DNA of 64,000 nt, from positions 124,001 to 188,000 of the forward strand of contig NZ_JRQQ01000009.1 in assembly GCF_001625325.1 (NCBI RefSeq). The letters run 5' to 3'. The position numbers and the translations under genes are program-made. The DNA is from Croceicoccus estronivorus (GTDB lineage Bacteria; Pseudomonadota; Alphaproteobacteria; Sphingomonadales; Sphingomonadaceae). How positions within the stretch are numbered: the first letter of the stretch is position 1; each line of letters opens with the position of its first letter. Under the pieces are notes generated by a model. That model saw only the letters and a program-made list of their open reading frames with translations. It was not told the origin of the DNA and made no database searches. This document shows positions 13,401 through 19,171 of the stretch, one piece after another.

Positions 13401-14696
13401 TTTGGGGGTAATTTGAGCCGCGCTGTGCCAAATGCAGTTGGCTCGGCACTTGGTGGAGTACTTGCAGGGGCGCTATCTCCTGGGGGCAGGGCAAATGTCA
13501 CAGGCAATGCCGAAGTTGGGGCGGATGTGATCGGTGAAGTCATGCGTCGCCTCGAAGGGGCTAACCCTTTAGCCGAGGCAGCGGCGCTTGACACAGCGGC
13601 TTTGGCCAGTCCGATTGCGACCGGCGGTATCACCATTGGGAAAACCGCCGAAGCAACTGCAGTTGCAGCGGAATTCCGTTCCACATCGAGCGCAGAGCAA
13701 GTGGGTATAGTTGTCACTGCTGATCGTCAAATGTTCAGCTTGATAAAGTCGATGTCGGACTATCAATTCTGGAATTTGTATTATCCGATAGAGCAAGTGT
13801 GGAGGGGAGCGTCTGAAATAGCAGGAGGCTCACCTTCCGACTTGAGGCCTGCATTGGTCACATTGGCACACACAGTGCTAAATACGATTCCCTCGTCTCC
13901 TCAGATTTCCAACGGCTACGGCATATCTGCGGCACAACCTGACAGCTTTCTTGGGCGGCTGTTGTCAGGCGCAAAATACGCTTATCAAAGCTCCGTTCAG
14001 GCGTCAGGATCAATGCCGGACTTTGTAGGCGCAAAGGGAGTATCAATCGCCGGAAATGTGGTTTCCGGAGGAATACGATCAGCTGTCGATTATCTTTACC
14101 CCGATAATTCTACCCTTGCGACGAATGGCTACGTAGCCGAGCATAACGCCACAAATCCCTGGTATCGGCAGATACCGACACACTCTCAGTTAAATAGAGC
14201 ACGTGCGTTCGCACTCGAGACGATTGCAACTGGTGTTGCTAGTGCACCTCGGGGCCTGACGGTGAGAGGTGTAGGCGCAGAGGGTGCAGGTGCGCGCGGG
14301 CTCGGAGTTAGCCCGTATGTTACCAATGGCGACCTGGTGGAGAGCATTGCTACCCGCGCGGACGATTGGGGCATTCGCAATGGGTTAGGGAATGGTCCTG
14401 TTGCGGGCACGATCAAGCACGGATACGCTGAAGAGGTTCTAACTCGCTATCAGCGCATGTTCGGCGATCGCGGTTTGATTGCGGAAGCGCGCTACGCTGG
14501 CGGAGCGCCTTGGCAACCGGGCATCCCTACCACCGGTTCGATTCGCCTTGATGTGGTTGAAGGTCCGCTCACCAATCCCACCCAGGTTTGGGATTACAAG
14601 TTCGGTCAAGCCAAGCTATCAGAGTCACGCATTACTCAAATCCAAAATGGCATTCCTAACGGAGCCAATGTTCCCATTCTTATGGTGAAGCCATGA
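1464..14696 (+). CDS. Giant YD/RHS-repeat polymorphic toxin with LysM and C-terminal PD-(D/E)xK-like domain
   Basis: This is a secreted or surface toxin-delivery protein of about 4,410 aa. The start is the ATG at 1464 (MVAIFTGAGAGFTRG), with GAGGA just upstream; that N-terminus is typical of long sphingomonad RHS proteins. YD repeats (xxYDxxGRLxxxxD style) fill about residues 170-1230. Ala/Asp/Gln-rich helical segments and two paralogous helical modules occupy about 1245-2306, with a short YD stretch between them. YD/RHS repeats resume to about 3625. A LysM domain (TYTVRTGDTLQSVAQ) sits at 3719-3769, followed by a Pro/Lys linker and Gly/Ala hydrophobic helices from about 3808. The last 100 residues hold Glu4323/4324, Asp4363 and Asp4377-x-Lys4379, a pattern matching PD-(D/E)xK nucleases. 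The gene overlaps its putative immunity gene by ATGA. No canonical RHS DPxG cleavage motif and no secretion genes were found nearby. Confidence 0.88.
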   Translation: MVAIFTGAGAGFTRGSANILGGAGQLGGGLLGRGDESVAVNAATGNLLVTQQDEFLVGRGPDIGISRTYNSLGDAADGDNGDNWQQSTTRRVFALTGTADTVGSTISRQGGDGSVVVYAWDDARGAYVTTAGSGAFDTLTQTTGVWTWTDGDSQTTETYAAHGSDNWRIVSTTDIDGNSLTYSYQGEKLDTVTTADGAWTQYLWSGNNITEIVTGFTDLATSTSQTLTRTRYAYDASDRLIMVTTDLSPQDNAVSDGNTYTVTYTYDGASNRIASIAQTDGSLLEIAYDGSGRVAALTQTVAAGDTRVTSLAYGSGHTEVTGPDGQVTRLDYDAAGQLTAITAPPAYTGATAQQVQFAYDAQGNLVTVTDAEGNTTAYEHDANGNVTRVTDANANVVERTYDSANRLITELAYGSGEAGANVAHYAQYAYDVEGHLRYAVNGAGQVTEYEYTAHGELARRVDYPETPYPVGPAAIDEAGMNAWVTGLGDLSAARIASYTYDARGNRTAVTAYGAADASGNAVSTDGFSATYQTYDQAGQLLSRYRAGELAENFIYDGLGRLVASTDVNGGTTTIVFNDTALTTTVTTAAGYTNVSSFNKAGELVSQTGSGANTAGGTATYAYDANGRLRIVSDATGRTSYTVYDRAGRKVADVNHLGEIVEYQYDQANRLVATVRHADVLSAGQLAQLADPDSDVELSALLPVASSQDIWNWTIYDDGGRAIESIGSDGSVATFEYDQSDRLVKTTSYLNILSQAQLDALKQTAPSTVVLPGASGGDAVARQFYNGAGQIVGTLDGEGYLTEIVYDAAGQKLQEIAYATVTNVAVRAGGSFAALRETVVGASTVDRTAHYVYDGQGQLRFTVDGAGGVRAFAYDSAGRLTTTTEYATRLTLTDFAFDTVKAAIVSNGADRVSYTVYDASGRAAYAVDAEGGVTGLTYDTSGRVVKSVQFADLYEGATGLPSLAEMDGWAANPAHASDTANRVDRNWYSERGELLYTVDAGNYVRGFVYDAEGRKIGENAWPNGVVVADAVTVAQVAAAAAGAGSPIAQSYSYDNAGRLLTSTDGEGFVTRNAYDALGQLVDVYVADGTNKAVRAHYEYDAAGRLVAAYHAYGTSEQVGSFYAYDGLGNRISTTDANGHTTTYNYDELGQVLSATNALGGVTAYEYDAFGNVVKTTDPKGNATYSYYDSLNRLIATRDAAGYVSRTIYNRFGDVISVEQYSLPANGAGETGVAVFDPELVPEDPYEYADGLQAIADDLDAQAAQAESDAVQAQADADAAAQAASDADAVVDDLEAQLALLGSGQAVQLLQAQIDQAQVDATAAHALADAAQADADTAWAAAAPLRADADAAQSDADTAQAAADAAVANAGQLHATADSLDAQAAQADTAAVQAEANATAAAQAAAAADAVVDDLQDQLDALGGGSSAPGVDYSAERAAALADPVSWLGDHRDWLKQKENSSYSLMRGSSGEYSDQYGRFGAYFEYLEILEDFLEGEANNNASDNAVVSYINGYFDHLDWKISHPFGDINAAYSSSEQWIDWRESEIKYLIEYYMDLRGGMQGGGPRQKLEHVISVLGGSLYNILKAKYDIENSCYSIGWDSDYDNFDSYYKFYGFYLSYKISESVLYARVSAGSGHPSDYRANVQISAYYDVGGEVEANASPEQILQAQLNQAITDADAAHDAADAAQLAAGNALAAATQLHADADQAELDAIAADGDAQTAATYAAQLQADVDALDLIAAQAEAAAAAVQADADALAQAASDADAAVASLQAQMAELLNPTVDYSSERAAALADMNTWLSDRQTWLNSARIEADNLASASSGLLRDEFEAYADRLEQESYIAQDLRYLPSGSYNEVRKANYINQFFDNLTSQANNLPMDRAAALADPEAWLESRKEDLSNWIDSLYTLDQFNGGSNKFDNTYQAYQAVWATMFEALYDLEHNTYSTNWPDRKDEWSDFYEDVRQNPNTLPNNLQHSSQHASNYRAVLAINAYFDFVAEAGSPYTSLTPEQLLQLQLGQANASASTAHAAADGAQVDADTAAAMALQMRADATQAQLDADAAYADALANSGIAIRDHFVLLNLGQMGPAAVTNFGYDRLGRTAWKVDAEGYPEFYQYNAFGQQVALSRYSQAMPTGQVPDLDGELPPEVVAAYDHAAQLQAAADAIAAQIANAQADLANALANPLPYLQSHLDDQNAQLATMNAELADLQEEYDDANIIEQWFVLGPQIDALEDDISDLEAQIAAVEAEVQRVQNGQGLTNLGTAIVEANFDPNQLQGQLQAAQVAADQALADAQALETQSSGLAGTEARTQFVYDNRGQLTRVTDAQGYFETFGYDAFGRRVSQTAKSSTSPVTAGATTTYTYDKRGLLLSETLPIASRTSSGSVQSSTVINRYFYDARGNRIKTVEADGLNEERTTEYTYDNLDRLIETRRDSISGLAINTSSKAVSSVSGRPTETIAYDALGNVIRTVDAAGAKTVFFYDDLNRKAVEINALGTYTAYEYDANGDVTRVRVYDQTSNVPATGGQESQAPNAPNGTSRETQFSYDNLGRMTESRVIGVTTGGASGSNWNSSSQPISTSYEYDYLGNLVKVTDPNGNKTWNYYDRLGRKTAQVDGQNYLTRWTLDFEGNVTEERRYANSVGNPGSTSNAPSASNNSDDRITQYTYDLNGNRLSEKRLNVKVQSGNGGYSTVDATISYQYNGLGQVVRKTEATGDQTEFVYDAGGRLTREVKEQSAADYYYDGLGNLTRNVEAAVNGSSAHVTTYAYGAGGRLTSMTDAGGYVHGYFYDEAGRLVLESYVRDGRTEAIGHRYDVLGRNLGQAYYIKSGSNWAFQSNNDYSSLQYNVHGEVTKIGINGLWQQENKYDGAGRIWATNAGDGIWKYYGYDKNGNQTLAVTSAGYDLAGLNSITAAYAKRSQTDVNATITAYDGRNLATKVVEEGRQLSTSSTVQLTSTRSYNAFGEVASETDANGGTVTYTYNTMGRVITAQSPQVAIVTEAGTTQNVRPTENYYYDKSGRLTGQRDANGNLTRYTLQAGSGYGGTQALVRQEIHADGGTVTTVYDAHGNAIKVTDEVGLIKNMSYDNLGRLTQVTNPGGLVDYYTYDVLGQRLTHYNSLLGAGDKEITGYDIQGRITSQRAFGGDTTTTSYVWNSAIATGGLGTFGGWIETTGYANGKTLIERSDLFDRTVQRTDLGGNVTNFSYDEAGRLASSASGLASNQYTYYNTGQIATTATTTNYQYYSAYPYISVYSATATSQAAYTYDKTGNRLTELGTTTTTISGVATTETWKNQTATYDALGRMKTWKEAGTTTSPAADLTYSYDAAGNVRHSVGNYSRLDASGAVAGTDSQDYWFRYDSMNRLVVDRGVLSDGEIRRNHADTDSLEILYDQAGRRTNVVKTVYTPGSVIPGGWGTVPATYLERREIYNYNAAGSLSQVDIASGSLLVDQNPGTPPESVPSAPTTGTKRSSFTYDAMGRLTRQLDYDTGGANAVYDRAITYNAKSQITAETVITKKTDGTTYKSVSSYSYNDGAGVYTLGSVGAVTSTNTHLNSGSSSWKNDKGTSDTYTYIWRDGAVQSQIRHIADTSDNSPTYYTNLSYDAAGRLTSAYIADGKPRYVTYRLDENGQIIKRDETRPSNAPSSQTGSPHEIWYRFGGREMGYTGNNGTSDVDYTMSIAARQKVAPSNPGTFRDGSTIANTYADFAQSYDPINSFGQGAAGGTYTVRTGDTLQSVAQSVWGDANLWYKLAEANGISGNAGLIEGQVLQLPAGVMRNTHNAGTVNPYDPSETIGNLSPTTPKPPKKNKCGGLGAILLATVAVAVAAFAGPGIVSAFAKVGGALAGSLGASVGTFVGLSAAGAVSSAVSQGVGLATGIQDNFSWKAVGMSALKAVVAGLPNTGDFFTDVVRGAFSEVVGQGVALAVGLQSKFDFAGVAAAGIGAGVFSKVNVGTASLGRTGSAAVSGVAAAIANAATRSAVEGSSFGGNLSRAVPNAVGSALGGVLAGALSPGGRANVTGNAEVGADVIGEVMRRLEGANPLAEAAALDTAALASPIATGGITIGKTAEATAVAAEFRSTSSAEQVGIVVTADRQMFSLIKSMSDYQFWNLYYPIEQVWRGASEIAGGSPSDLRPALVTLAHTVLNTIPSSPQISNGYGISAAQPDSFLGRLLSGAKYAYQSSVQASGSMPDFVGAKGVSIAGNVVSGGIRSAVDYLYPDNSTLATNGYVAEHNATNPWYRQIPTHSQLNRARAFALETIATGVASAPRGLTVRGVGAEGAGARGLGVSPYVTNGDLVESIATRADDWGIRNGLGNGPVAGTIKHGYAEEVLTRYQRMFGDRGLIAEARYAGGAPWQPGIPTTGSIRLDVVEGPLTNPTQVWDYKFGQAKLSESRITQIQNGIPNGANVPILMVKP
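5190..8380 (+). repeat. Ala/Asp/Gln-rich coiled-coil and helical module repeats within the RHS protein
   Basis: Within the RHS gene, this block replaces regular YD repeats by low-complexity helical sequence. Similar units recur: LDAQAAQAESDAVQAQADAD near 5230, LDAQAAQADTAAVQAEANAT near 5595, and LDLIAAQAEAAAAAVQADAD near 6665. Each is followed by an ASDADAVVDDLEAQ-like end. Between them are globular-looking helical modules beginning ERAAALADxxxWL at about 5767, 6823 and 7098. A last helical segment with LQSHLDDQNAQLATMNAEL lies near 8020. The composition predicts long coiled coils, a stalk or spacer between two YD shells. Confidence 0.75.
5764..6430 (+). other. AT-rich internal module of the RHS gene, paralogous to 6806-7480
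   Basis: From about 5800 to 6430 base composition changes abruptly: TTA, ATA, AGA and GGA codons are common, while flanking DNA uses GC-rich codons. The reading frame stays open. The encoded protein aligns with the normal-composition module downstream: AERAAALADPVSWL with SERAAALADMNTWL, YDIENSCYSIGWDSDY with YDLEHNTYSTNWPDRK, and DYRANVQISAYYD with NYRAVLAINAYFDF. So it is a homologous module of different origin or age rather than random insertion. Two G tracts (6130-6136 and 6143-6148) lie inside it. Confidence 0.8.
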
Positions 14697-15331
14697 ACGA
14701 TAAACGAACAACTTTGCTCAGAAAATACGCTCCGATGACCAAAGGGCAGCTTAAGGCTGTCGTCTCGGAATATGCGGCGCACTTCCCCGAGTGGGCAATT
14801 TTTGTTGATGGCACTGCATTTGTACGTCGTTCTGGTCCGATCCAGCAGATGATCTGGTTCCAAAAAATGAGTTCCGCTGCCTATCGGCCCACGCATGGAA
14901 TAAGTTCGCTGGTGCTGCCAGAAGCGCATATTCGGATGTTGTCTCAGGTTCTTGACGTGAAGCACCGCGAGATCGAGCATCGTTGGCACGACCGTAAGTT
15001 TGCCGACACGCTAGCTGCGATGGAGGAACAGTTTAGGCCCGACATCCGCAAGCCGCTGGACCTTGCCGAGGTGCTAGCATCGTGTGAGGCCGAGGCGGCC
15101 GCTATGCTCGACACCACCAATAACATGGCGATGCTAGCGATCCTCTATGCTTGGCTCGGACGGGATACCGACGCGCTCGATTGCTGCGAGCGGATGCAGC
15201 ATTGTCCGCCTCCTACGCTGGCACCGATGCCTGAGTGGGAAGAAGCCACGCGTGTGTTCGGTCGCGACCTTGCGAAGGCGGTGCAAGTTGGATCGGCAAG
15301 GGAGTTTCTGGAGGTGGCAGCGGAAAAATGA
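14693..15331 (+). CDS. Putative immunity protein for the RHS toxin
   Basis: A 212-aa soluble protein with no signal peptide or membrane segment. Its ATG overlaps the RHS stop (ATGA at 14693-14696), the arrangement expected of a toxin-immunity pair. I do not recognise the family. The N-terminal half contains EYAAHFPEWAIFVDGTAFVR and IQQMIWFQKMS; the C-terminal half is helical, with LAEVLASCEAEAAAMLD and MAMLAILYAWLGRDTDALDC, the latter reminiscent of a TPR-like helix pair. The immunity function is inferred only from position and overlap. An alternative is a dedicated chaperone or an unrelated cytosolic protein. Confidence 0.65.
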   Translation: MNDKRTTLLRKYAPMTKGQLKAVVSEYAAHFPEWAIFVDGTAFVRRSGPIQQMIWFQKMSSAAYRPTHGISSLVLPEAHIRMLSQVLDVKHREIEHRWHDRKFADTLAAMEEQFRPDIRKPLDLAEVLASCEAEAAAMLDTTNNMAMLAILYAWLGRDTDALDCCERMQHCPPPTLAPMPEWEEATRVFGRDLAKAVQVGSAREFLEVAAEK

Positions 15332-15659
15332 ACGGCAAGATGGAAACTCAGTTACCGTTAGCTTGGGTGCAAAAGGGAGATAGGTCGCCCAGACTTTTCC
15401 GGCGGACGCGAGCGAAGATATTGTCGCACTATGCGGTGGGAAGCCTCTTTCGCGGATCTAACTGCTATGCCTTGTCTTCAATCGGACATCTCGACTGTTA
15501 GGAGGGGGCACGCGCTTATTGCCATAGCGCCAAAGCTCGCTCTAATTATCACTCTCCCTCCCTCGCACCAGAAACGACATTGCCATCTCCTGCCTGATCG
15601 CACTACGGTCCGGCCTGCAGACCGCCTGAAGTGCGGCGATGGATGGAAGAGGATAAGTG
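15332..15659. other. Non-coding stretch after the immunity gene, with a hairpin at 15599-15635
   Basis: No convincing gene is present; short open frames here lack ribosome sites and family resemblance. Near its right end CGCACT (15599-15604) and AGTGCG (15630-15635) enclose CGGTC and GACCG, giving a two-step imperfect hairpin 25-60 bases upstream of the FAD dehydrogenase start. It could be a terminator for the toxin operon or an operator. There is no T-run. Confidence 0.45.
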
Positions 15660-17183
15660 ATGGCGTGGGATGAGAAGTGCGACGTGCTGGTGGTCGGTTC
15701 GGGCGCTGGCGGCATGGTGGGGGCTTACGTCGCCGCGCGGGAAGGGCTGTCGGTCATACTGGTGGAAAGCAGCGACCGGTTCGGCGGCACCTCCGCCTAT
15801 TCGGGTGGCGGTGCATGGCTGCCGTGCAATCCCGTGTTGAAAAGGGCGGGCAGCGACGAAACTCTTGAAGAAGCCGCGGTGTATTACCACGCGGTCGTAG
15901 GGGATCGCACGCCCCGGGCACTGCAGGATGCCTACCTCGAAGCGGGTGCCCCGCTTATCGAGTATCTCGAACAGGACCCCGACTTCGAGTTCATGGTCTA
16001 TCCGTGGCCGGACTATTACGGGCTGGCGCCCAATGCCAGCGCGGAGGGTCGCCATATCATGCCGATGCCTCTTGCGGCATCGGAGCTGGGCGAATTGCGC
16101 GCGACGTTGCGCCCTAATCTTGCGGAGGAACGCGCGGGGGAGGCCTTGGCCGATGAACTCCTGGGCGGGCAGGCCCTGATCGGGCGTTTCCTGCTGGCGC
16201 TCTCCAAACGGCCCAACGCGGACTTGCGGCGGGAGACCGCGCTGGTCGAACTCGTGCGTGAAGGTGATCGGGTGACAGGCGCAGTCGTGCGTGGTGTGGG
16301 CGGAGACCGGCGGATTGCCGTGGAGCGCGGCGTCATCATCGCGGCAGGCGGGTTTGAGCATAATGCGGAAATGCGCACGCGTTATGGCGTGCCGGGGACA
16401 ACCAGTGGAGCGATGGGGCCGAAGAGCAATACCGGCGTGCCGATCCAGGCGGGCATTGCGATTGGTGCCGATGTCGATCTGATGGATCAGGCCTGGTGGT
16501 CGCCGGGCCTGATGCGGCCGGATGGCAGCGCAACCTTCACGCTCGGTTTCGATGGCGGGATGTTCATAAATCAGCACGGGCAGCGCTTCATGAATGAGTC
16601 CGTGGCGTATGACCGCGCCGGGCGTGAGATCATTGGGCTGTTGGAGGCAGGCAAGCTGACTCTGCCCTTCTGGCTGGTGTATGATGACCGTGATGGCGGG
16701 GCTCCGCCGATTCAGTTCCCTAACCAGCCGATCGGCAATCTCGATGATTATCGCGCCGCGGGGCTGCTGCGCAGTGGCGCGACACTGGCCGAACTGGCGG
16801 CCAGGATCGATGTTCCGGCCGATGCGCTGGAGGCAAGCGCGCAGCGTCTCAATGGGTTTGTGGAACGCGGTGAGGACGAAGATTTCCACCGCGGCGTGGA
16901 AGCTTACGATCGCATGTTCAGCGAAGGTAAGCCCCCCATGGATACCGTTTCACGGCCACCGTTCCATGCGATGGCTTTCGGACTGTCTGACCTGGGCACC
17001 AAAGGCGGCTTGCGGACGGACGAAAATGCGCGCGTGCTGGATAGCAATGGCCAGGTGATCCAGGGGCTCTACGCGGCTGGCAATTCCATGGCTGCCGTCA
17101 GTGGCGAGGCCTATCCGGGCGGCGGCAATCCGGTCGGATCAAGCATGGTCTTTGCCTATCTGGCGGCGCGCGACATGGCCTGA
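15660..17183 (+). CDS. FAD-dependent dehydrogenase, 3-ketosteroid-delta1-dehydrogenase/fumarate-reductase flavoprotein type
   Basis: A flavoprotein of 507 aa. The start is ATG 15660, behind GAGGATAAGTG; the preceding GTG is in frame but adds only one residue. The Rossmann motif VVGSGAGGMVGAYVA is at the N-terminus, followed by E-SSDRFGGTSAYSGGG. The C-terminal FAD-contact block has GLYAAGNSMAAVSGEAYPGG and GNPVGSSMVFAYLAARDMA, as in KstD and related flavin dehydrogenases. Family members introduce double bonds next to carbonyls in steroids, 3-oxo acids or similar substrates. No other steroid genes are visible, so the substrate is open. It sits alone between the toxin operon and the metal module. 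Confidence 0.85.
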   Translation: MAWDEKCDVLVVGSGAGGMVGAYVAAREGLSVILVESSDRFGGTSAYSGGGAWLPCNPVLKRAGSDETLEEAAVYYHAVVGDRTPRALQDAYLEAGAPLIEYLEQDPDFEFMVYPWPDYYGLAPNASAEGRHIMPMPLAASELGELRATLRPNLAEERAGEALADELLGGQALIGRFLLALSKRPNADLRRETALVELVREGDRVTGAVVRGVGGDRRIAVERGVIIAAGGFEHNAEMRTRYGVPGTTSGAMGPKSNTGVPIQAGIAIGADVDLMDQAWWSPGLMRPDGSATFTLGFDGGMFINQHGQRFMNESVAYDRAGREIIGLLEAGKLTLPFWLVYDDRDGGAPPIQFPNQPIGNLDDYRAAGLLRSGATLAELAARIDVPADALEASAQRLNGFVERGEDEDFHRGVEAYDRMFSEGKPPMDTVSRPPFHAMAFGLSDLGTKGGLRTDENARVLDSNGQVIQGLYAAGNSMAAVSGEAYPGGGNPVGSSMVFAYLAARDMA

Positions 17184-17195
17184 ACGGTGAAAATC

Positions 17196-17225
17196 GGGGG
17201 CGTGCCGCGTCTTGCGGGCGTCCCC
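17196..17225. terminator. Possible bidirectional terminator hairpin
   Basis: GGGGGCG (17196-17202) pairs with CGTCCCC (17219-17225), with one G-U pair, in the gap between two convergent genes. No T-run follows, so this is tentative. Confidence 0.35.
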
Positions 17226-17260
17226 GGCCCGTTTCCCTCTCAGTGAATGGGATTGGGCGT

Positions 17261-17821
17261 TCAGGAAATGCCGAGCCTGTCCCTGATCCGTTTGCGCGCG
17301 CGATAGATCCGCGTTTCGATCGTCTTCTCCGTCACGCCGAGAAGTGTGCCTGCTTCACGATGGCTGCGGCCGTCCAGTGCAACCAGTACGAGCGCCTCGC
17401 GCAGCCTGATCGGCAGCCTTTCGATTTCGGCACGGACGCGGGAGAGTGCCTGCCGGTCGAGAGCGATGGCTTCCGGCCCAGGTGCGGGATCGGCGGCATG
17501 ATCCTGATCGAAATCAGCGCCGAAGCCGAGAAAGCGCGCTGCCTTTCGTCGCCGCATGCGATCACGGCACTTGTTCAGTGTGCTGGTCGTCAACAAGGCA
17601 GTGATGGGCTTGTCCGGGGAAAGCCGATGCCGGGCAAGCCAGGTGGAGGCGAGCGCGTTCTGAACCGCATCTTCGGCCTCGGCTGTGGAGCCGAGCATCC
17701 GTGTGGCGAGTGCCAGAAGCCGGGGGATCTGCTGCTGCACGAGCCGGTCGAATGCCTTGCGATTTCCCGCAATCACTTCTTCAACGAGGGCGTTATGCCC
17801 GGCTTCGATGGCCCCTTCCAC
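17261..17821 (-). CDS. ECF RNA polymerase sigma factor, CnrH-like
   Basis: A 186-aa extracytoplasmic-function sigma factor. Region 2 is near residues 25-75 (AFDRLVQQQIPRLLALATRM then AEDAVQNALASTWLARH), and region 4 is near 130-180 (LPIRLREALVLVALDGRSHR, then the helix-turn-helix EAGTLLGVTEKTIETRIYRA). The start is GTG at 17819-17821 with a weak ribosome site. It follows a CnrX-like sensor by 6 bases and a small CnrY-like membrane protein, reproducing the cnrY-cnrX-cnrH order known from Cupriavidus metallidurans. By analogy it is released when the sensor binds metal, and probably drives this operon and the divergent metal-resistance genes. Confidence 0.85.
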   Translation of the reverse strand: MEGAIEAGHNALVEEVIAGNRKAFDRLVQQQIPRLLALATRMLGSTAEAEDAVQNALASTWLARHRLSPDKPITALLTTSTLNKCRDRMRRRKAARFLGFGADFDQDHAADPAPGPEAIALDRQALSRVRAEIERLPIRLREALVLVALDGRSHREAGTLLGVTEKTIETRIYRARKRIRDRLGIS

Positions 17822-17827
17822 CAGCGG

Positions 17828-18268
17828 TCATTCGTCAGGCTTGCTGGTCAATGACCGGGCAACCTGACGATCGAACAGACGTTGCTGCTCTGCGTTCAAT
17901 AAGGCACGCATTGCGAAGACATGGCGGATAGTGGCCTTCTGAAGTTCGCCCATCCGCACATGGATTTCGTCGATCGCGGCGCTGACCTTCGGGCCATAAA
18001 TGTGCTCTTCCGCCATTGCCTGGGAGAGCTTAGCATTGGCCAGGCGCAACCCTTCTTCGAGCTGTTCGCGTTCGGTCGCGAAACCTGCTTCGAGAGCGTC
18101 AATCCGTTCCTGCTGTCGGCTATCGAGATTCAGGTCGTCATGAACGAATGCATGCAGCCCGGTTTCCGTGCTGGCAGTGTTCCAGTGATTTGCAGCAGTC
18201 GCGCCGAGAAACCCTGCTGCCAGTGCCAGCAGGATGGTGAGGGCGATTTGTGGCAAGCCGAATTTCAT
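17828..18268 (-). CDS. CnrX-like membrane-anchored periplasmic metal sensor
   Basis: A 146-aa protein with an N-terminal membrane anchor (IALTILLALAAGFLGATAA) and a helical periplasmic domain. It keeps the ligand spacing known for CnrX: HAFVH matches the H-x3-H pair, a Glu follows in the IDALEAGF helix, and HVFAM near the C-terminus matches the H-x3-M pair. Surrounding residues (LANAKLSQAMAEE, ELQKATIRHVFAMRALL) also resemble CnrX. CnrX binds Ni or Co and relays the signal to the anti-sigma CnrY. Here the neighbouring effector is a copper-type ATPase, so the metal sensed may differ. Its ATG overlaps the upstream gene's stop. Confidence 0.8.
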   Translation of the reverse strand: MKFGLPQIALTILLALAAGFLGATAANHWNTASTETGLHAFVHDDLNLDSRQQERIDALEAGFATEREQLEEGLRLANAKLSQAMAEEHIYGPKVSAAIDEIHVRMGELQKATIRHVFAMRALLNAEQQRLFDRQVARSLTSKPDE

Positions 18269-18549
18269 TGTTCGACGTGAAGCAGGGAAGCAGGAGACAA
18301 GTCGGCACCGGCAACCAGCTGATAGGGTGACGTGCGAGATTTTTCCGGACCGGAAGTGATGCCGAATCCGGCCCCCAGGCCGATGACGAACACGCCGAAG
18401 AACAAGGTCAGCCGCTGCCGATGGGTTGCTTGCGCCTCCAACACTCCGGCACGTTGCCAGACCGTGTCCATGAACCCGGCCGGTGGAACCGGCGCAGCTG
18501 TCCTTGCGAGGGTTTGCAGGGCTTCGTCTAATCGGATTTCGTCGCTCAT
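18265..18549 (-). CDS. CnrY-like small membrane anti-sigma factor
   Basis: A 94-aa single-pass protein. A cytoplasmic helix (MSDEIRLDEALQTLARTAA) precedes a transmembrane segment (LTLFFGVFVIGLGAGFGITS) and a short periplasmic tail. Size, topology and position as first gene before the CnrX-like sensor and ECF sigma factor match CnrY, which holds its sigma factor at the membrane. Sequence similarity to CnrY is weak, so the call depends on context. The stop overlaps the sensor's ATG, indicating coupled translation. Confidence 0.7.
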   Translation of the reverse strand: MSDEIRLDEALQTLARTAAPVPPAGFMDTVWQRAGVLEAQATHRQRLTLFFGVFVIGLGAGFGITSGPEKSRTSPYQLVAGADLSPASLLHVEQ

Positions 18550-18595
18550 GACCTGGGCTTTCCGTCTTCTCTACAATCCGTTCTTACGCCTGTGC

Positions 18596-18623
18596 GGGAA
18601 ACTTCCCTCAGAAAATTTGAGGG
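18596..18623. promoter_or_regulatory. Overlapping palindromes in the divergent metal-resistance control region
   Basis: GGGAAACTTCCC (18596-18607) overlaps CCCTCA-N7-TGAGGG (18605-18623). They lie between the CnrY-like start (18549, minus) and the DUF411 start (18697, plus), where the control elements of both operons must be. They may be an operator or part of ECF-dependent promoters; no consensus -35/-10 was assigned. Confidence 0.5.
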
Positions 18624-18696
18624 TTCGGTCGCGTTCGCGCGTTACGAGGATATCAGATCCTGCATCGTGCGGGATTTCGAAGCTGGTGGGGTGGCA

Positions 18697-19161
18697 GTGA
18701 TCCGAAAACGCAACAACCGCATCAAATCGGCCACGATGGGCGGGTTTCTGGCCGTGCTCACCGCATGCTCGGGCGTGGCACAGGCGGCAAGTTACACGAT
18801 GTACCGTGATCCCTATTGCGGCTGTTGCGAGCAATGGGCCGATCACGTGCGCGCGAAAATGAAAGTCGCCATTGCCGTTGACGAACGGCAGGACATGGCG
18901 TCGGTCAAGGACCGTCACGCGGTCCCCTCATCAATGCGTTCCTGCCACACCATGGTCATTGACGGCTATGTCATCGAAGGACATGTTCCCGCTTCGGATA
19001 TTGCCCGTCTGCTGCGGGAACGGCCCGAAGGTGTGAAAGGGCTGGCTGTGCCGGGGATGCCGCTTGGCTCACCCGGGATGGAAATGGGCGGTGAGCGTCA
19101 GGCCTATCAGGTCATTGCGTTCGGCCCGGCAGGCAACAGAATCTATTCCAACCACAATTGA
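18697..19161 (+). CDS. DUF411-family periplasmic metal-binding protein
   Basis: A 154-aa exported protein of the DUF411 (COG3019) family, often encoded with copper resistance genes. The GTG at 18697 gives a basic n-region ([10 protein letters not shown]), a hydrophobic core and an AQAA cleavage region. An earlier in-frame GTG at 18592 would place the control palindromes inside the gene, so it was not chosen. The mature protein starts with the family hallmark [15 protein letters not shown] (CxCC). Later motifs are [18 protein letters not shown] and [16 protein letters not shown]. It probably binds copper or silver in the periplasm. The P-type ATPase follows after 10 bases. Confidence 0.82.
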   Translation: MIRKRNNRIKSATMGGFLAVLTACSGVAQAASYTMYRDPYCGCCEQWADHVRAKMKVAIAVDERQDMASVKDRHAVPSSMRSCHTMVIDGYVIEGHVPASDIARLLRERPEGVKGLAVPGMPLGSPGMEMGGERQAYQVIAFGPAGNRIYSNHN

Positions 19162-19171
19162 AGGTCGCGAT

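Noticed and set aside
15235-15501. 88-codon frame after the immunity gene
   Set aside because: No ribosome site and no recognisable domain; composition is random-like. A small second immunity gene cannot be fully excluded.
15660-17183. Steroid degradation locus
   Set aside because: The flavoprotein resembles KstD, but no other steroid genes (KshA, HsaA-D, TesB) are present, so only the general flavin-dehydrogenase call is kept.
17828-18549. Ordinary zinc-finger anti-sigma factor pair
   Set aside because: No HxxxCxxC motif is present; the HxxxH/HxxxM sensor and gene order fit CnrYX better.
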